DNA from: Eudorina sp. 2006-703-Eu-15
Lineage: Eukaryota; Chlorophyta; Chlorophyceae; Chlamydomonadales; Volvocaceae
Assembly (NCBI GenBank): GCA_003117195.1
Contig: BDSI01000017.1
Location: 372,001-436,000 of the forward strand
Length of the DNA stretch: 64,000 bases
Direction of reading: 5' to 3'
In this document: positions 1 through 12,200 of the stretch, in pieces
Layout: each line of letters begins with the position of its first letter
Position numbering within the stretch: position 1 is the first letter of the stretch
The notes under the pieces: generated by a model
The model's input: the letters and a program-made list of their open reading frames with translations, nothing else
Database searches by the model: none
Told to the model about the DNA's origin: nothing
Position numbers and translations under genes: made by a program

Positions 1-110
1 GGGGCGGTTACAGCTAGTACTTGGGAGGTGGCGGCCCCAAGACTAGGCCGTGAGGGTTCGAATCCTACCGGTGCCTGACCGGGCGCGAGGACGCTCCCTG
101 CTGAGGGGGG
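1..110 (+). repeat. tRNA-like / possible SINE head (pol III B-box)
   Basis: Positions 53-64 contain GGGTTCGAATCC, a near-perfect RNA polymerase III B-box (tRNA T-arm). A weaker A-box-like stretch lies about 40 bases upstream (TACAGCTAGTACTTGGG), and an inverted CTTGGG/CCCAAG pair lies between them. No complete tRNA cloverleaf can be folded, because the acceptor stem does not close. A tRNA-derived SINE head or a decayed tRNA pseudogene fits better than a functional tRNA. The window edge may cut the 5' end. Confidence 0.3.
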
Positions 111-445
111 ATAATTGTAGTGTATAACGATCCTGGATAAGTATCATGAGATGTCACTGGAAGGCATCTGCCAGCTGGTCCTTTTCTGATAAGGCATGAT
201 ACAACATTATCCCTTACCCAATACACGTTTAGGACAAGATTTCCTAGGTGGCGGTGAAATCATTGATTTTGGAAGGACCACAGGCGCTTTCGGCGGAAGT
301 GCGTGACGTAGTAATCGCTACGTAAAGGCCTTACTTCGCCCAAGCCGAAGGTCAGTGTCTGAATGAAGACCATGCTTGAGTACTTTGATCAGGCCAAGTC
401 ATTGCACAACTACGCGGACGGTTACTAGTAGCTGGCCGCTCGCTC

Positions 446-480
446 CTCTCCGAAGCGCGCCGCTCGTGTTCTTCGGAGAG
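446..480. other. Hairpin, 10-bp perfect stem
   Basis: CTCTCCGAAG (446-455) is the exact reverse complement of CTTCGGAGAG (471-480), with a 15-base GC-rich loop. It lies in the stretch downstream of the VPS13-like gene, where no gene was recognised. Function unknown. Confidence 0.45.
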
Positions 481-1005
481 ACGACAAAGCGCTAATAACT
501 TAATTTGATTGGGCGCGAGCGAGCCGCCGTTTTGAATTGTAACCTGCTGCCACATGGACTACCATCCCACAGCCGCCCTGCCACGCCTACCGTTTGTCGG
601 CGTTCGCTGTTGGCATCTCTCAATTGTGCTGATGGCTACATTGCGCATGCTCACGCCATTCTCTGATCGTTGCTTATAGATAGCTGTGGCGGCGCTGCCT
701 GTCAACTGGAAACGCTTCGCTACGTCCGTCGCTGTTTCCTTGAATGCACTCGATTCATTCGAGCCTTTGCGTTGTTATAATGTTATACCTGGTAGCAGAA
801 CGATAGTCGTGGTCCCTTTAGATGGGGCCGGGGTATTTTTTGGAAGTTTGTACAAGTTCATTTTTGGCCGCTCCCCCCACTTAGACCACTATACTAACTG
901 TCTTCATGTTACTTCAGACGCTGTGACATAATTGTTTATAATTAGCAAGAAGAGCGATAAATAATTATTGTGTTGTTTGTACTAAATAGATGTCGTTATA
1001 TGTAA

Positions 1006-1010
1006 TTACA
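1006..1010 (-). promoter_or_regulatory. Candidate polyadenylation signal TGTAA
   Basis: On the minus strand this reads TGTAA, the usual poly(A) signal of volvocine green algae. It lies about 70 bases after the minus-strand stop codon at 1080-1082, in an AT-rich stretch, so it could end the VPS13-like transcript. The pentamer is short and may occur by chance. Confidence 0.4.
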
Positions 1011-1079
1011 TCTTTGTTCCTAATAATAACATAATAAAACGACGAAAATGAATAATGGTAATAACAACGCAAATAATCG

Positions 1080-3433
1080 CTAGCATTTGCAGCCATGCGT
1101 CACTGCGTCACTAGCTAATGCCCCAAACAGAAACGAAGGAAAGCGGAAACCACACAGAATCGGAGACCTCACCCTCCACGCAATCGCCATCAAGCCCTTT
1201 TTGATCTTGGGCTTCGCCAAAGCAATCGCCTGCTCCGTACTCTCGACCATTTTCTCCTTTACACCTTGTCCTCCAGAAATTATGCTATCCGCCATCTTAG
1301 ATGCTATCTGTGGGACACCCTGAATTACCTGCAGTACATGAAATTGCATGCGCTGTCTTTGAATGCGAGCAGACCAGAGGTTGTGCAACTTGCAGAGGCT
1401 TGATACACTACATGCCGAAGAAACCTATAACATTGCTGTTTGTTGGTTCACATGTTGTCATGTAGTCATGGAAATTATAGTATTTACCTCAGGCGTGCAT
1501 GCGTTCGGAAGGGGGGAAGCGGAAGGTTGTGCCGAATTTGTGCAAGCAAGCCTCACACGCACACAAACAAAAAGCCATTATTACCTGCTGTCCGCCATCC
1601 ACCAACGCTTCTCCCACATTACGGGCCAGATCGGGGACGACCTGGAGAGCGTTCTTTGCCAAAGTGATTGGATTTGAGGATAAAGGCCGACTCTCCCGGA
1701 AGAGGAAAGCCTTGTAGCTCGGCTGTGCGCTTCCCTTCTTGCCGACACCGCGGCCCAAGGCCGACTGCATTAAGCGTCCACTGGCGGTACGCTCACGTTG
1801 ATGACGCTGTCGCCAACCATAGATACGTTCACCAACACGTTTTTCTGATACACTTTTTTGCCCAAGATGTGATGGCAGGTTTACCGAATTCGGTGCGACA
1901 AGGAAAGAGAGGCCCAATGGAGAACCTTCCACATGACACGGTTGGCCGCTTAGTACTTCGTCTGCTGTGAACCTCCGAACGTGAGGACTAACTGGCTCAG
2001 CAGCACTGATCTCTCCGTGAACCGCGGTTGTAGCCTCACCACAGTTGGTTGCGCCTGTCGAAGCTGTAGATTCTGTAATAACTGGCAGGTCTTCATCGCC
2101 CTCACGGCGACTATGAGCGCCATTACCAGTGTCTACAGTTGCATTACTCGATCTGCAATGGTCACCTGAGAACACCTGGAAACCAGGAGTCACGGAACTG
2201 CCAGCACGGCCAATATCATGCCGGTCAGTTGAACCGCTTTCAGAAGATACTCTCAGCAGCCCTGCACTGCCCTTGCCGTTGGAGACGTTCTGGCTCGCCC
2301 CCGACCTGCCCATGCTGCTGTCTGCTGAACGAGAAGACTTACTCGGCCCTCTCCGCAGAGAGAGGCTGCTGGAGAGAGTTAACGAACGCCGGCCATGTCT
2401 GGTGCTGGCATACCTGATGCCGACAGTTTCGTTAAAAGACTCCAATTTGGCGTACCCTTCAGAGAGAGGCGGTGATGTCACCGAACCGAGTGCTGACAGC
2501 TGACCCGCAGCGGGGACTCCAGTTCCGGGCTGTGCGGCTTCACAGCTGCCAGCTCCAACGACTTGGTTGCCAAATTGAGAGATGCCGGGCTCGCCAGAGG
2601 ACTGGCATGGTCCAACTAAATTGAAAGGTGTATCCGTCGCATGAATGCGGACCGGGCTTCCAGCTGAAGGAATGCATCGACCGCTCGGACGAGACGTTCC
2701 CGCGCCATGCGGAATGTCATGCGGCAGTAACCTGACAGGCAGGTCTGACCCGGATGTCGTTGACACGCTGCTGCCGCATTTGTAAGCGGCATTTTCCGAC
2801 CATACAGCATCCGGTCGATGGGGGCTCCGTGGCTGTGGTGGACCTGCAGTCTCGCCTTCATTTGCGCTCCCGCTGGATATCGTATGATCCGCCACTGCCC
2901 CAGCACTTGCAGTGTCAACTGCAGCAACTGCAACACCGTCAGATACCGCGGGAGCAGGCAGCGCAATCTCGCGCGGCAATGCTGGCTTCATGGGGTAATA
3001 GGAACGCCTGCTCGATGGTGAAGAACGTTGCACATTCGCAGAATTGCTAACTGGGCTTGGACTTCGGAGCAAATCAACCTCTTCCTGATTTGCACCTGAG
3101 TCTGTGTCGGGTGACCTTGAAGCAGGAGGATATCTGCTAGAAACGGATACATCACCGGACGCCATTGCCCGTGGCGGGCTCTGAGATGCAACCAACGCCG
3201 GCATATCAGTACCGGCGCAAGCGGCTGCTAGGACCGAGCCTGGTTGCCTAGGATGCGGGGTAAAGCCCCCCCAAGTCGTGCTGGCCATTTGATTTCGTTC
3301 ATCACCGCGCGCCGATGCCTGCAGCATTGAGCAGAGTGCAAAATCAAACGTCATTGCGTTGGCTTGGCAATATTACCATGAAAACTGATTAAATATAACA
3401 AAAATAGGTCGATGCAAGTAATAATAACAATAC

Positions 3434-3495
<62 letters not shown>

Positions 3496-6277
3496 GTACG
3501 CCGGCCGGAGCCTGGCGTGTATTAAGGGGGTGGGGAACTGAGGGGTGGTGGCCCGAATGGCATAATTACTGAGCCGATCTCAGAGCCCGATAACAAAATT
3601 CATCTGACCGACCCGTCCATATACATACCGGTTCGTCCGATCGTGGAGACGCTTCGAAGGCAGCGACGCCGGCCCCACCACCTGCACATCAGCATTAAGT
3701 AACCGCGGAATGCGCATGTCTCGCTCATTGCTGCGTGATGTCACCTGGCATACGTACTTTAATCAGAGAAACAACGTCCTTTGTAAAGCAACCACCTGGT
3801 GCGGCACTCTCAGGAGGTCCGAATCCACAATCATATTTGTTAAGTAAAAAGAAACAGTCGATCATTTATGTCCACTTACCGGAGGCACACAGGTTAGCAC
3901 CTTCAATGTTGTGAGCATTCAAATTGCCACGTTCCAGGCTGCCCGTGCCACGATTTGCCGCGGTGCCATAAGGTCCATGCCACGCTGTCGATACAAATGC
4001 CCAAAGCCCTTCTTGCCGTACGCCTGGCCGGACAGCTGCCACCACTAATTGAACACGGACACGTTCTGACGCGTTGGGGCTTGCTGGCAATACTCGCAAT
4101 TGCAAGCGCACGGCACCGGTAATCTCTGTGTCATTGTTGGTTGCATGTTGTGTGTTATTCCCATCAAAATGCCGAGTGAAACCACCAGTGCCGCGACCGC
4201 CGATAACAGGTGCAGAGCTTTCAGAGCTTCCTACTCCTGCGAGGAACGCAAGGTCATGAGAAGTGCCTTAGTAATGAGTAATCGATGCACCGTAACAAAA
4301 CTTGGTCGATCTCTCCAGTGAGCCAGTCGTCATTATAGCGCGGACATCCACAGCATCGCATTACGGCAATCATCAGCGAAAATAAAGCTCGCACCAATGA
4401 ACTTGACGCACCTTTCACGGAGGTTGCGGTGTCTTCAGCCATGCGACCAAAGGCGATGAGAGGTGGTGATTTACTAGCGGTCCCTACATCAGGTGCTGGC
4501 AAGATCTCGGGTCTGTAGGTGAACCGTACGCGCACATGCCATTTATCGACTCCCATCTCATCTGGTGAAGTGGCTGGCGTTGCATATGTTGCAACGTCTC
4601 CGGCATTCGCCTTGCCGAGGGATAACGCCTGTCGTGAGGTTGGCAAGACGTAAGCGTCATGAGCAGAGACAACGAAGTAAGGCCACATGTAAAGTCTTTG
4701 CGCTGAACCCCAAAGCAATGACAACAACGACGTAAACGACAAACAAACCACGACGTAAACGATATATATACTGCTTAAACATCCGCCGAGCTTTCATGAA
4801 CTGTGGGGCGTGAGCAGGAATGACAAGGATTCCGTCGTTCTGTGTTAGTTTTCGCCTGTAATGGTTTTTGCCCTAGCATGTACGTACACCATCCGCCACT
4901 AATCGAATGCAGGAGATTCTTTTGGGAGTTTTACTGGAGCTACTCGCCGCCGGTGCTATTGATTGATAGGGTGGCAAGCAAGGAAAGGAACGGATGGTAC
5001 ATCAAACTGGTCGCCATACCTTAGGGTCATGGAATCGATGAACGACTGATGCCCGCAGCTTCTCAAAGATGGAGCGGACATTATGCAACCCTGCACTCGT
5101 AGGTCGCATGTCGTGATGAAGAGCCACCGGTGGACCCGCAAGCGGCTGCGGCGCTGTAGAAGTAATTGCGGTGCCAGAAGGTTCAGGCGGGCTATTGGAC
5201 ACATCGGGAGTACCATGCCCGATCACGACATGCGGTTTGGCGACGGCCTCAGTAGCTGAAGACGTTTGGGTATTGCCAGCTGAGGCGGGTGTCACTACTG
5301 AAGCAGAGGGTAAACCAGAAGGGGCAAAAACGATTGCACTAGTTGCACCACATCCCTTCACGTTGATGGCGGACTGCATGTCGGATCCAATGGCCACACC
5401 TGGCAGGGCAGCCGCTGCCTGCAACTCATTGGCATCTTGTACTAAATTGTCCTCAGCTGAGTCCTTTTTCTTATCCGCGTGCCTACCCTGCTGCTGCTGA
5501 CTGATACTTGATCCAGAACCAGCACACTTCCATGGGCCTGGCATGATAGACAGTTCCACACGCACAACCTTGTCCAGCGCGCGCTGCCAATAAACGACAG
5601 ACTCGCGCTCAATTGCTGGAATGGGGTCCGCTTGTGAAGCAGAAGATGCAGCATCGACTGCCCGCTCCAGCTGGAGACGCTCCTTCGCTGAATTTGGAGC
5701 AGAGAAAGCGTCCAGGACGTCGCGCATAGTATTGGCCATTTTGTCACCTACCGCTGCAGCGGTCTCCCCAATCTTTTGGTTGACGACCTGGGCAGCAATT
5801 TGCAGGGCCGTGATCGATCTGTTACGCAACTTCACTAGCCTGTCTACGAAAGCTATGGGCGAACCAGATGGAACAAGATATGGCGAAGCGTTACCCAAAG
5901 GTTAATAAAATGACATTTGGGTTAAGTTTCGCTCTATCTTGTTGAATAAAACACGGTGCATGTGCTAGCAAGACTGCGTGAGAAGATGCCTTCACGCACA
6001 ACATCAGCAATGTGATGCCGCAGATCCTTCCTAGCAATGCTAGGTGTCAAGTAGATAATGCATATCACAAGAAACAACCTCAACATATGTCACACTTGTA
6101 AGGATGCGTACCTTCAGCAGAGGCTTGGGAGGCTCCGTCTGGTTTAGGGATTGCATCTCGGAAAGCACTTCCTTAAATGTTTTCGCGGTGTCACCAATGT
6201 AGTCCAACCGCATGAAGTCAGGCAGCTCAAGGTCTCCGTTGTTGGAGGTCCTGCTGTTGTTGTTAACCACGATTGGC
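1080..6277 (-). CDS. VPS13-like gene, segment 5: C-terminal region with amphipathic helices
   Basis: Exon blocks: 6277-6111, 5842-5025, ~4750-4255, ~4111-3880, 3317-1588, 1333-1080. In VPS13 and ATG2 the C-terminal part carries membrane-binding amphipathic helices. Here two such stretches are seen. One is in 5842-5025 (LVKLRNRSITALQIAAQVV then IGETAAAVGDKMANTMRDVL). The other crosses 3317-1588 into 1333-1080 (ITLAKNALQVVPDLARNVGEAL, split by an intron from VIQGVPQIASKMADSI then VKEKMVESTEQAIALAKP). Between them is a long Ser/Thr/Gly-rich, probably disordered exon of about 575 residues. The last exon either runs to the stop at 1080 or is spliced at GTGAGG near 1177. No PH-like domain could be recognised. 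Assignment to the same gene rests on strand, spacing and style, so confidence is lower than for segments 1 and 4. Confidence 0.6.
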
Positions 6278-9200
6278 CTGAATACACGAAACGCAAACAA
6301 CGGCAAATAAAGTTGCGTGACAACATCTAACCTGCGAGGCTTCCAAACCATCGCCAAGCCGTTTTGGCGTTCAAACGACGAGAAAAACAAAGCCCAAAAC
6401 CTGGTATGCCAAGCAAATGCAATACCACGATAAATCGTATTCAAAGTATAGAGTTGTGATGGACAACGACAACTACGATTATGAAACAGTAATTACATAC
6501 AATAACAATTAAAGATAAACAAACTTTTAATTTAACGCAACAATAAAATAAACACTGATGATCATATGTATAGTATAATATAATACATTATATATAATAA
6601 TATCATATTATATACTGCTGTATATTAAATTTTCTTTTATTCATTATTAACATCGTTATTATAATAATGGGGTATATTATTGATGAATGCGTTGGGAAAG
6701 CCATAGCGTGGATTAAGCGAGCAGGGGCGATGAAGTCCGCTGCGGCTACACCGCCGGGGAGTTTCCGAGCAAGATCAATCAACCTACCAACCCTTACCTG
6801 GTGCAGACGAGGTCTCGCTCTGGCACTTTGACACTTAGCACAAGTTGTTTGTGCATGTCCAAATACAGGCGATGGGTTTCACCGGGTGGCACACTGACGG
6901 CCCGAATGTTGTTCTTGGCCCATTCAAGAAAGGACTCCAGCTCCTGCCAGGAAATCTGCATGAATCAAATGTAATGGTTGATTCGATACTCAATAACCGG
7001 TGGGTTGGTCAGAAAGCCAATGTCGCTGGCGCCGGTTTGATTTTCTCATATCATTATTATGCCTTTATTTCATGCGCGCATACAGTGTACGACTACATTT
7101 TCATCCGAAGCGCGCAATTTACAGGGACATTATTCGTCACGCACTTGCATGGCTGCTAAACTACTTAAACCGCGCGTCTCCATGCGAATAAGTGGTGATA
7201 TCCAGGAGGGCACGCACGCTACATGCAACCATATGGCGTGCCGGCTTGATACTGAGAGTCGTCTTCCCTCGTCATCGCTGCCCGCCCAAGCGAACGTTCT
7301 GAATTGCTCCGGGTATACAAAAGAGCCACATAATCAGACACCTGTTCGTTGCAAAGTACATTCCGCAATCATGACCACCAATGTGCGTGAGCGCAACAGA
7401 TGAACGTGAAGGTGTGTGCCCCTATTTGGGATTTCGACCCCATTGTTGATTGGCAACACTGCGATTCGGGCCTGTAATGAGTAGAGTCTAGTACGTATTC
7501 CTCGTTGCAACTCGATCTAGTGTTCAGAAATAATGTCGCCGGCTAGCAATAATGACGTACCTTGTCAGCAGGCTCGGAGTCGGTTCGGATAAGCAATTCC
7601 GTTTCTTTCGCGTTTCGCTTAGCTGTCCACCGCAGCTCATAGCGCAGCAGCGCAAGCAAGACGCACTTCTTCTTGCTTGATGTCACTTCAGCTCCATTTT
7701 TGGCTCGCGACTTCTGCTGAAGGCAAGGCCGCAGTAGATTAAGACGAACTTCTGTAATTTTGCTACCACAGGCATAAATTGCATGCATGTCTGACAGGAG
7801 TCGCAGATTTTCAGGCGACATGCATTTATAACGTCAAGACACTGCTGGAAGACGACCAAGCTCAATTGCATTGACTTACTTGCACATCCCACAGCTGGTG
7901 CGCCTTCTGGCTCAGTAAGGGCAGAAGTGAGCGCTCAAAATCATCGATGATTTTGTTCTGGTCTGCCTCCAGCTGATCCGGATGAATTTCACTGCGCCGC
8001 GGTTTCGTCATCAAACGCCTTGATTCCGAATTCGGCACGGTACTGATATGCGTGCCGGTCGCATGCGCACTGGTAGACGCCATCTTGGCGGACGCTTGAG
8101 CACGGATCGCGCCCATATGTCCATGTTCGGCAACCTCTTTACCAGCACCACTGAGAGTAAGCAGGTAGCCCTCCATGTGATACGGCAAGGAGTTTGTCAG
8201 TACGACGGTCGGGCATATTTTGATGTGTGCCTCAAGAGGTCGACTGGCCTTCGCGAACATGCCTGGGCCGGGCACCTCCATCGCACGAAATGTCGTGTAC
8301 GAGTACTCTGTCCGCATTTTCACGCGCACCTGCAGCACAACGACGCAGTGACGTATCGGATCACATACACCACTGGGGATGCGGCGGATTACGTGATCCG
8401 CCGGGCATTCGGACGCTGTAATTCGTTTTGTACTGTTGAACATGGTCAACTTCATCTGCCCACCTTGACAGCAAAATGCAACGGCGCAGTACCATGGTGT
8501 CCCTTCAATCCCTCGACGAGGGGCCCTGTTGCGATGAAGCCCGCCTGGCTAGGCATATCGTCGACCAATGGACAGAGCCGGATTACATCGTGTTCTGCAG
8601 CAGCATAAGCGAATGCCGGCTTTCCGGATGCTGAACGAGCCTCCAAATACAACGTACCACCCAGGGCAGCAACGACGGGTAAATAACGGCCTGCAAACAG
8701 GATGTCAACGAAAACGGGATGTTACGACTGCAGGCTTGGTTTGCCGACTAAGCAGGCCGAAAATACGCATCGTCATGTAGTCATACGCGAATATAGGACA
8801 AGCAGCGGTGGCGGGAGGTGCAACGGCCGGGGGAAACCCATAACCTCGCTTTCCACCCCCGACCCCGTAACACACGCATCGGTTAAAGACCGAGTCGTAT
8901 TCTTACTATTATTATTATCAAGCGGGCATGAAGACCACCACGCCCTCGCACTACAAGGTTGTACGTTCCGTGTATGACCACCCATTTGAAATGCATCTTA
9001 AAACAAGCAGTAATGCGGCCAACCCAGCCCAAACAACCATCAGGTGTCTGAACGCACCTTCTCCTGGTTTCAAGGATCGCAACCGGATGTCCTGCTCTCC
9101 CGGCAGCCGTACATCTCCAGGGCTTTGAACAACTTGCCGCGCAAGCATCGCTGACGGAAAATGAAGCCTGAAACTAATGCGCAAGTTCGTGCTGTTCTGG

Positions 9201-12200
9201 ACGTATAGCGCTGAATGGATGTTTAATATTTTTGTTCGGCCCACTAGAGCGACGTCGACAACCACAGGCACCTGGCGATCGTCTGTAGGTGAATTCAGAT
9301 CGTAGCAGTACTTGCCCACCACATCCACGGACACGTCTGTGGAGGGTAGGAAACAGGTAAGACTTCAGGATTACCGTAGAACAATAACAATAACAACAAC
9401 AACAATAATGATGATTATAATAATTCTGATGATGACTGAAGCGTAAGGGTGTCGTTCAGCACGTGTACGGCATGGTATGCAAATCGTTCAGTATGCCATG
9501 GCTTGATGCAGGCCCCAAGATCGACAACATAAATATTGTTATAATTGCATGCTGCTCATCACGGAGACCCTTGTCACGGTCTCCGCACCTATTTAAGTCA
9601 ATTCCACACGAAAGCCTCTCGTATTCGCATTTGCAGGACCCTGCCTACCTAATATCGAACGGATGCAGTAGTGCATCTATCCGAGGCGGACATATTGTTT
9701 GAAGAACAGTGTGTTACTTTTGATAATGTAAGGAGTCAGCGTGTCGTCCCCCATCAAATTGTCGCCAGAGTGATTATCAATAAAGCATTTTGCATTCATG
9801 AAATGACGCGGGCACACCTTTGCATATCCAAGCGGTTAAGTGAATCGGCTCTCTGAATCAGACAGACGTACCTGGGATCGGCATCCAGCTCCCTTCAAAG
9901 CTAAGAACGATAACCTGCGCTTGTAAGCGTGTCAATATGACACCGCCAGGCCCCACAATCTTTACTTGCTTTGTTGTAGGTGTGACCGCCAATTCCTCGC
10001 TGCTCCCAGAAGACAGAATCCGCTTGATCGATGCTGGCTGCACATCACTCTCCCCTTTAGGTGCCCAATAGGACATAGTCAAACCTGTCAAATTCTGGAT
10101 GAGATACCTGAGGGTTTTCGGAAAAGAAAATGTAGGTCGCACAGAGACAAGTACGTGCATTCATTCGATTGAAATATTAGGATAATTAGTTATCCTGCAG
10201 TACTGTTCACTGCCTAATAAGGGACAACAAGCAAGTGGACCTGGAAAAATGGCATCGAACCCTGGAATGAAAGCTCATGATAACAAATAATGCTGGCGTT
10301 AACGAGATGTCGGCATTAATGGATTATTGTACTAAAATGATTGTCAACATTATCAATATCATAATTATGATTGTTATTAAAAACATATCATTTTTATTAC
10401 TACGATGACGATGATTACGATGATTATCGTTATGATAATGATTTATATTATGATTATTATGATTCTCAATATTGATATATTAATATTATGATTATTATAC
10501 ATGAGCAGCATGTTTGGCTGCTTAAATATATAAGCAGTACGTTTGAGTAACTCCACACATTCGGTATCGGTATCCGCAAAACAGGTGGCTCTAATAACGC
10601 GACGAAATCCTCTACTGTAAATGTTGTTATTATGAATCTTTGGCGGACGGTGCACAAGGCACATGTTGAAATATTCGTTAGTTCATCCTTCGCACCTTTG
10701 AGGCACACGCATCATAATTGAACCTGATAAGGCCATCTGCTCCCTGACTGATGGTGGATCCTCGGCCACTGGTGCTGCAGGTCCACCGTGCAGGTCAGCA
10801 ACAATGGCAGCTTCTTCCTGAGTCCGATTGGACAGACGCCGAATGAACGAATTCATGTCTCCAAGAGTAAGCAGGCAAGATGGATGGAACGTAACCTTCA
10901 TCAGCTCATTGGAGGACACAAGAATGTACCTGTACCCAGCATTGCCACGACAAGAAATACGTAAGCCCACAGCAGAGTACACGCATGCAGGAAGGAATAC
11001 TCCAGGTATGTCTTACTTGGTTCGGCTGGACTTGAAAACGGGATTGATGGGGTCACTCAGGTGCAGCTCCGCCGGCCATGGTTCCAGCAAGTGCTCCCAG
11101 CGGCCAGTCGAATTGTTCAAGAATTGGGATGCCAGACGAAAAGAAATGCCCCCGGACTGTTCTGGAAGGTGATCAAAAAACCTGCACCAAGGTAAGGAAA
11201 TTTGTGTGTACGTGTCCTCAAGCAAACGTCAGTATTGTGTGTTTGCATCCATCATCAGCATAACTAAGATCATACTAGTTGCATACAATTGCATGCGAAC
11301 GTTCCACCTGGCGAAGTGCGTAATGCATCAGCGCACAGCAGCAATGATTTAATCGTCGGAGACAGATTGCACTACAAAAACAAATACCTGTTCATAAATC
11401 AAAACAAAAAATTCCAGGTATTCAGGTACTTAGCGCATAAATCCACTCTATCAAATACCCCGTGCGTGATACCCGTGATTACCTCCGTTCCATATTGTAC
11501 TGAAAAGAAACTTGTTCCACTGCGGCCGTCAGGACGTCGGGCGCGCCGTATGACTTTGGCTTGTCATCACATAGCACAAGCCCCAACGACTTGATACTTG
11601 CGTTGACCGCCATTTTACTGGGACGGAAATTCCATGTTGCTGCAGCAACATCATGCAGCCAAGATAGGCCAGCAGATAGGACAGGCATCTAAACCATACA
11701 GAAGGATTGGCAGAATAACAACATGAGCAGTAAGTAGAAGGAGAAGTTAGGTACCTTGAGATACGAACAATCACGAAGGACTTCCACTATCATTATCGGG
11801 AGAACCATCACACAAGCATGACCATTAAACCACCGATCAGACTGCTGCTCCGTTTGGCTAACACTGCACGCACGGAACTTGCAGCAGCAGCCGTGATCAC
11901 AGGTGTCTGCTCAAAGTCGGGTACGTTATAATAAACATAACATTCGCGTTTGCTGCGCAAAATACATCGTCGGCACAATAATCATACCTTTCCTCTCCAT
12001 GGTCTCTTCAGAGGCTGCGCCCGCTTTAGATGATTGCACCACAACCACATTTGCACTGGTGTTTGTTAAAGGAGCACGTGAAAACAAGCCGTTGTTCCGC
12101 CGCATCAGGTCCATGGCGAGGTTGGCATCGTCCATCAATGCGTGCCACAGTGGAATATTTGAAAAGGACGCGCGCATTGCTGCTACATCAAGCTCAAATG

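Larger units (their letters stand above)
111..1079. other. Intergenic, no gene seen
   Basis: Only short open frames without recognisable motifs are found here on either strand. The stretch from about 930 to 1075 is AT-rich. TTACA at 1006-1010 reads TGTAA on the minus strand and is listed separately as a possible polyadenylation signal for the VPS13-like gene. Confidence 0.4.

Noticed and set aside
2129..2503. Plus-strand frames over 1.5-3.3 kb
   Set aside because: Antisense shadows of the long minus-strand VPS13 C-terminal exon.
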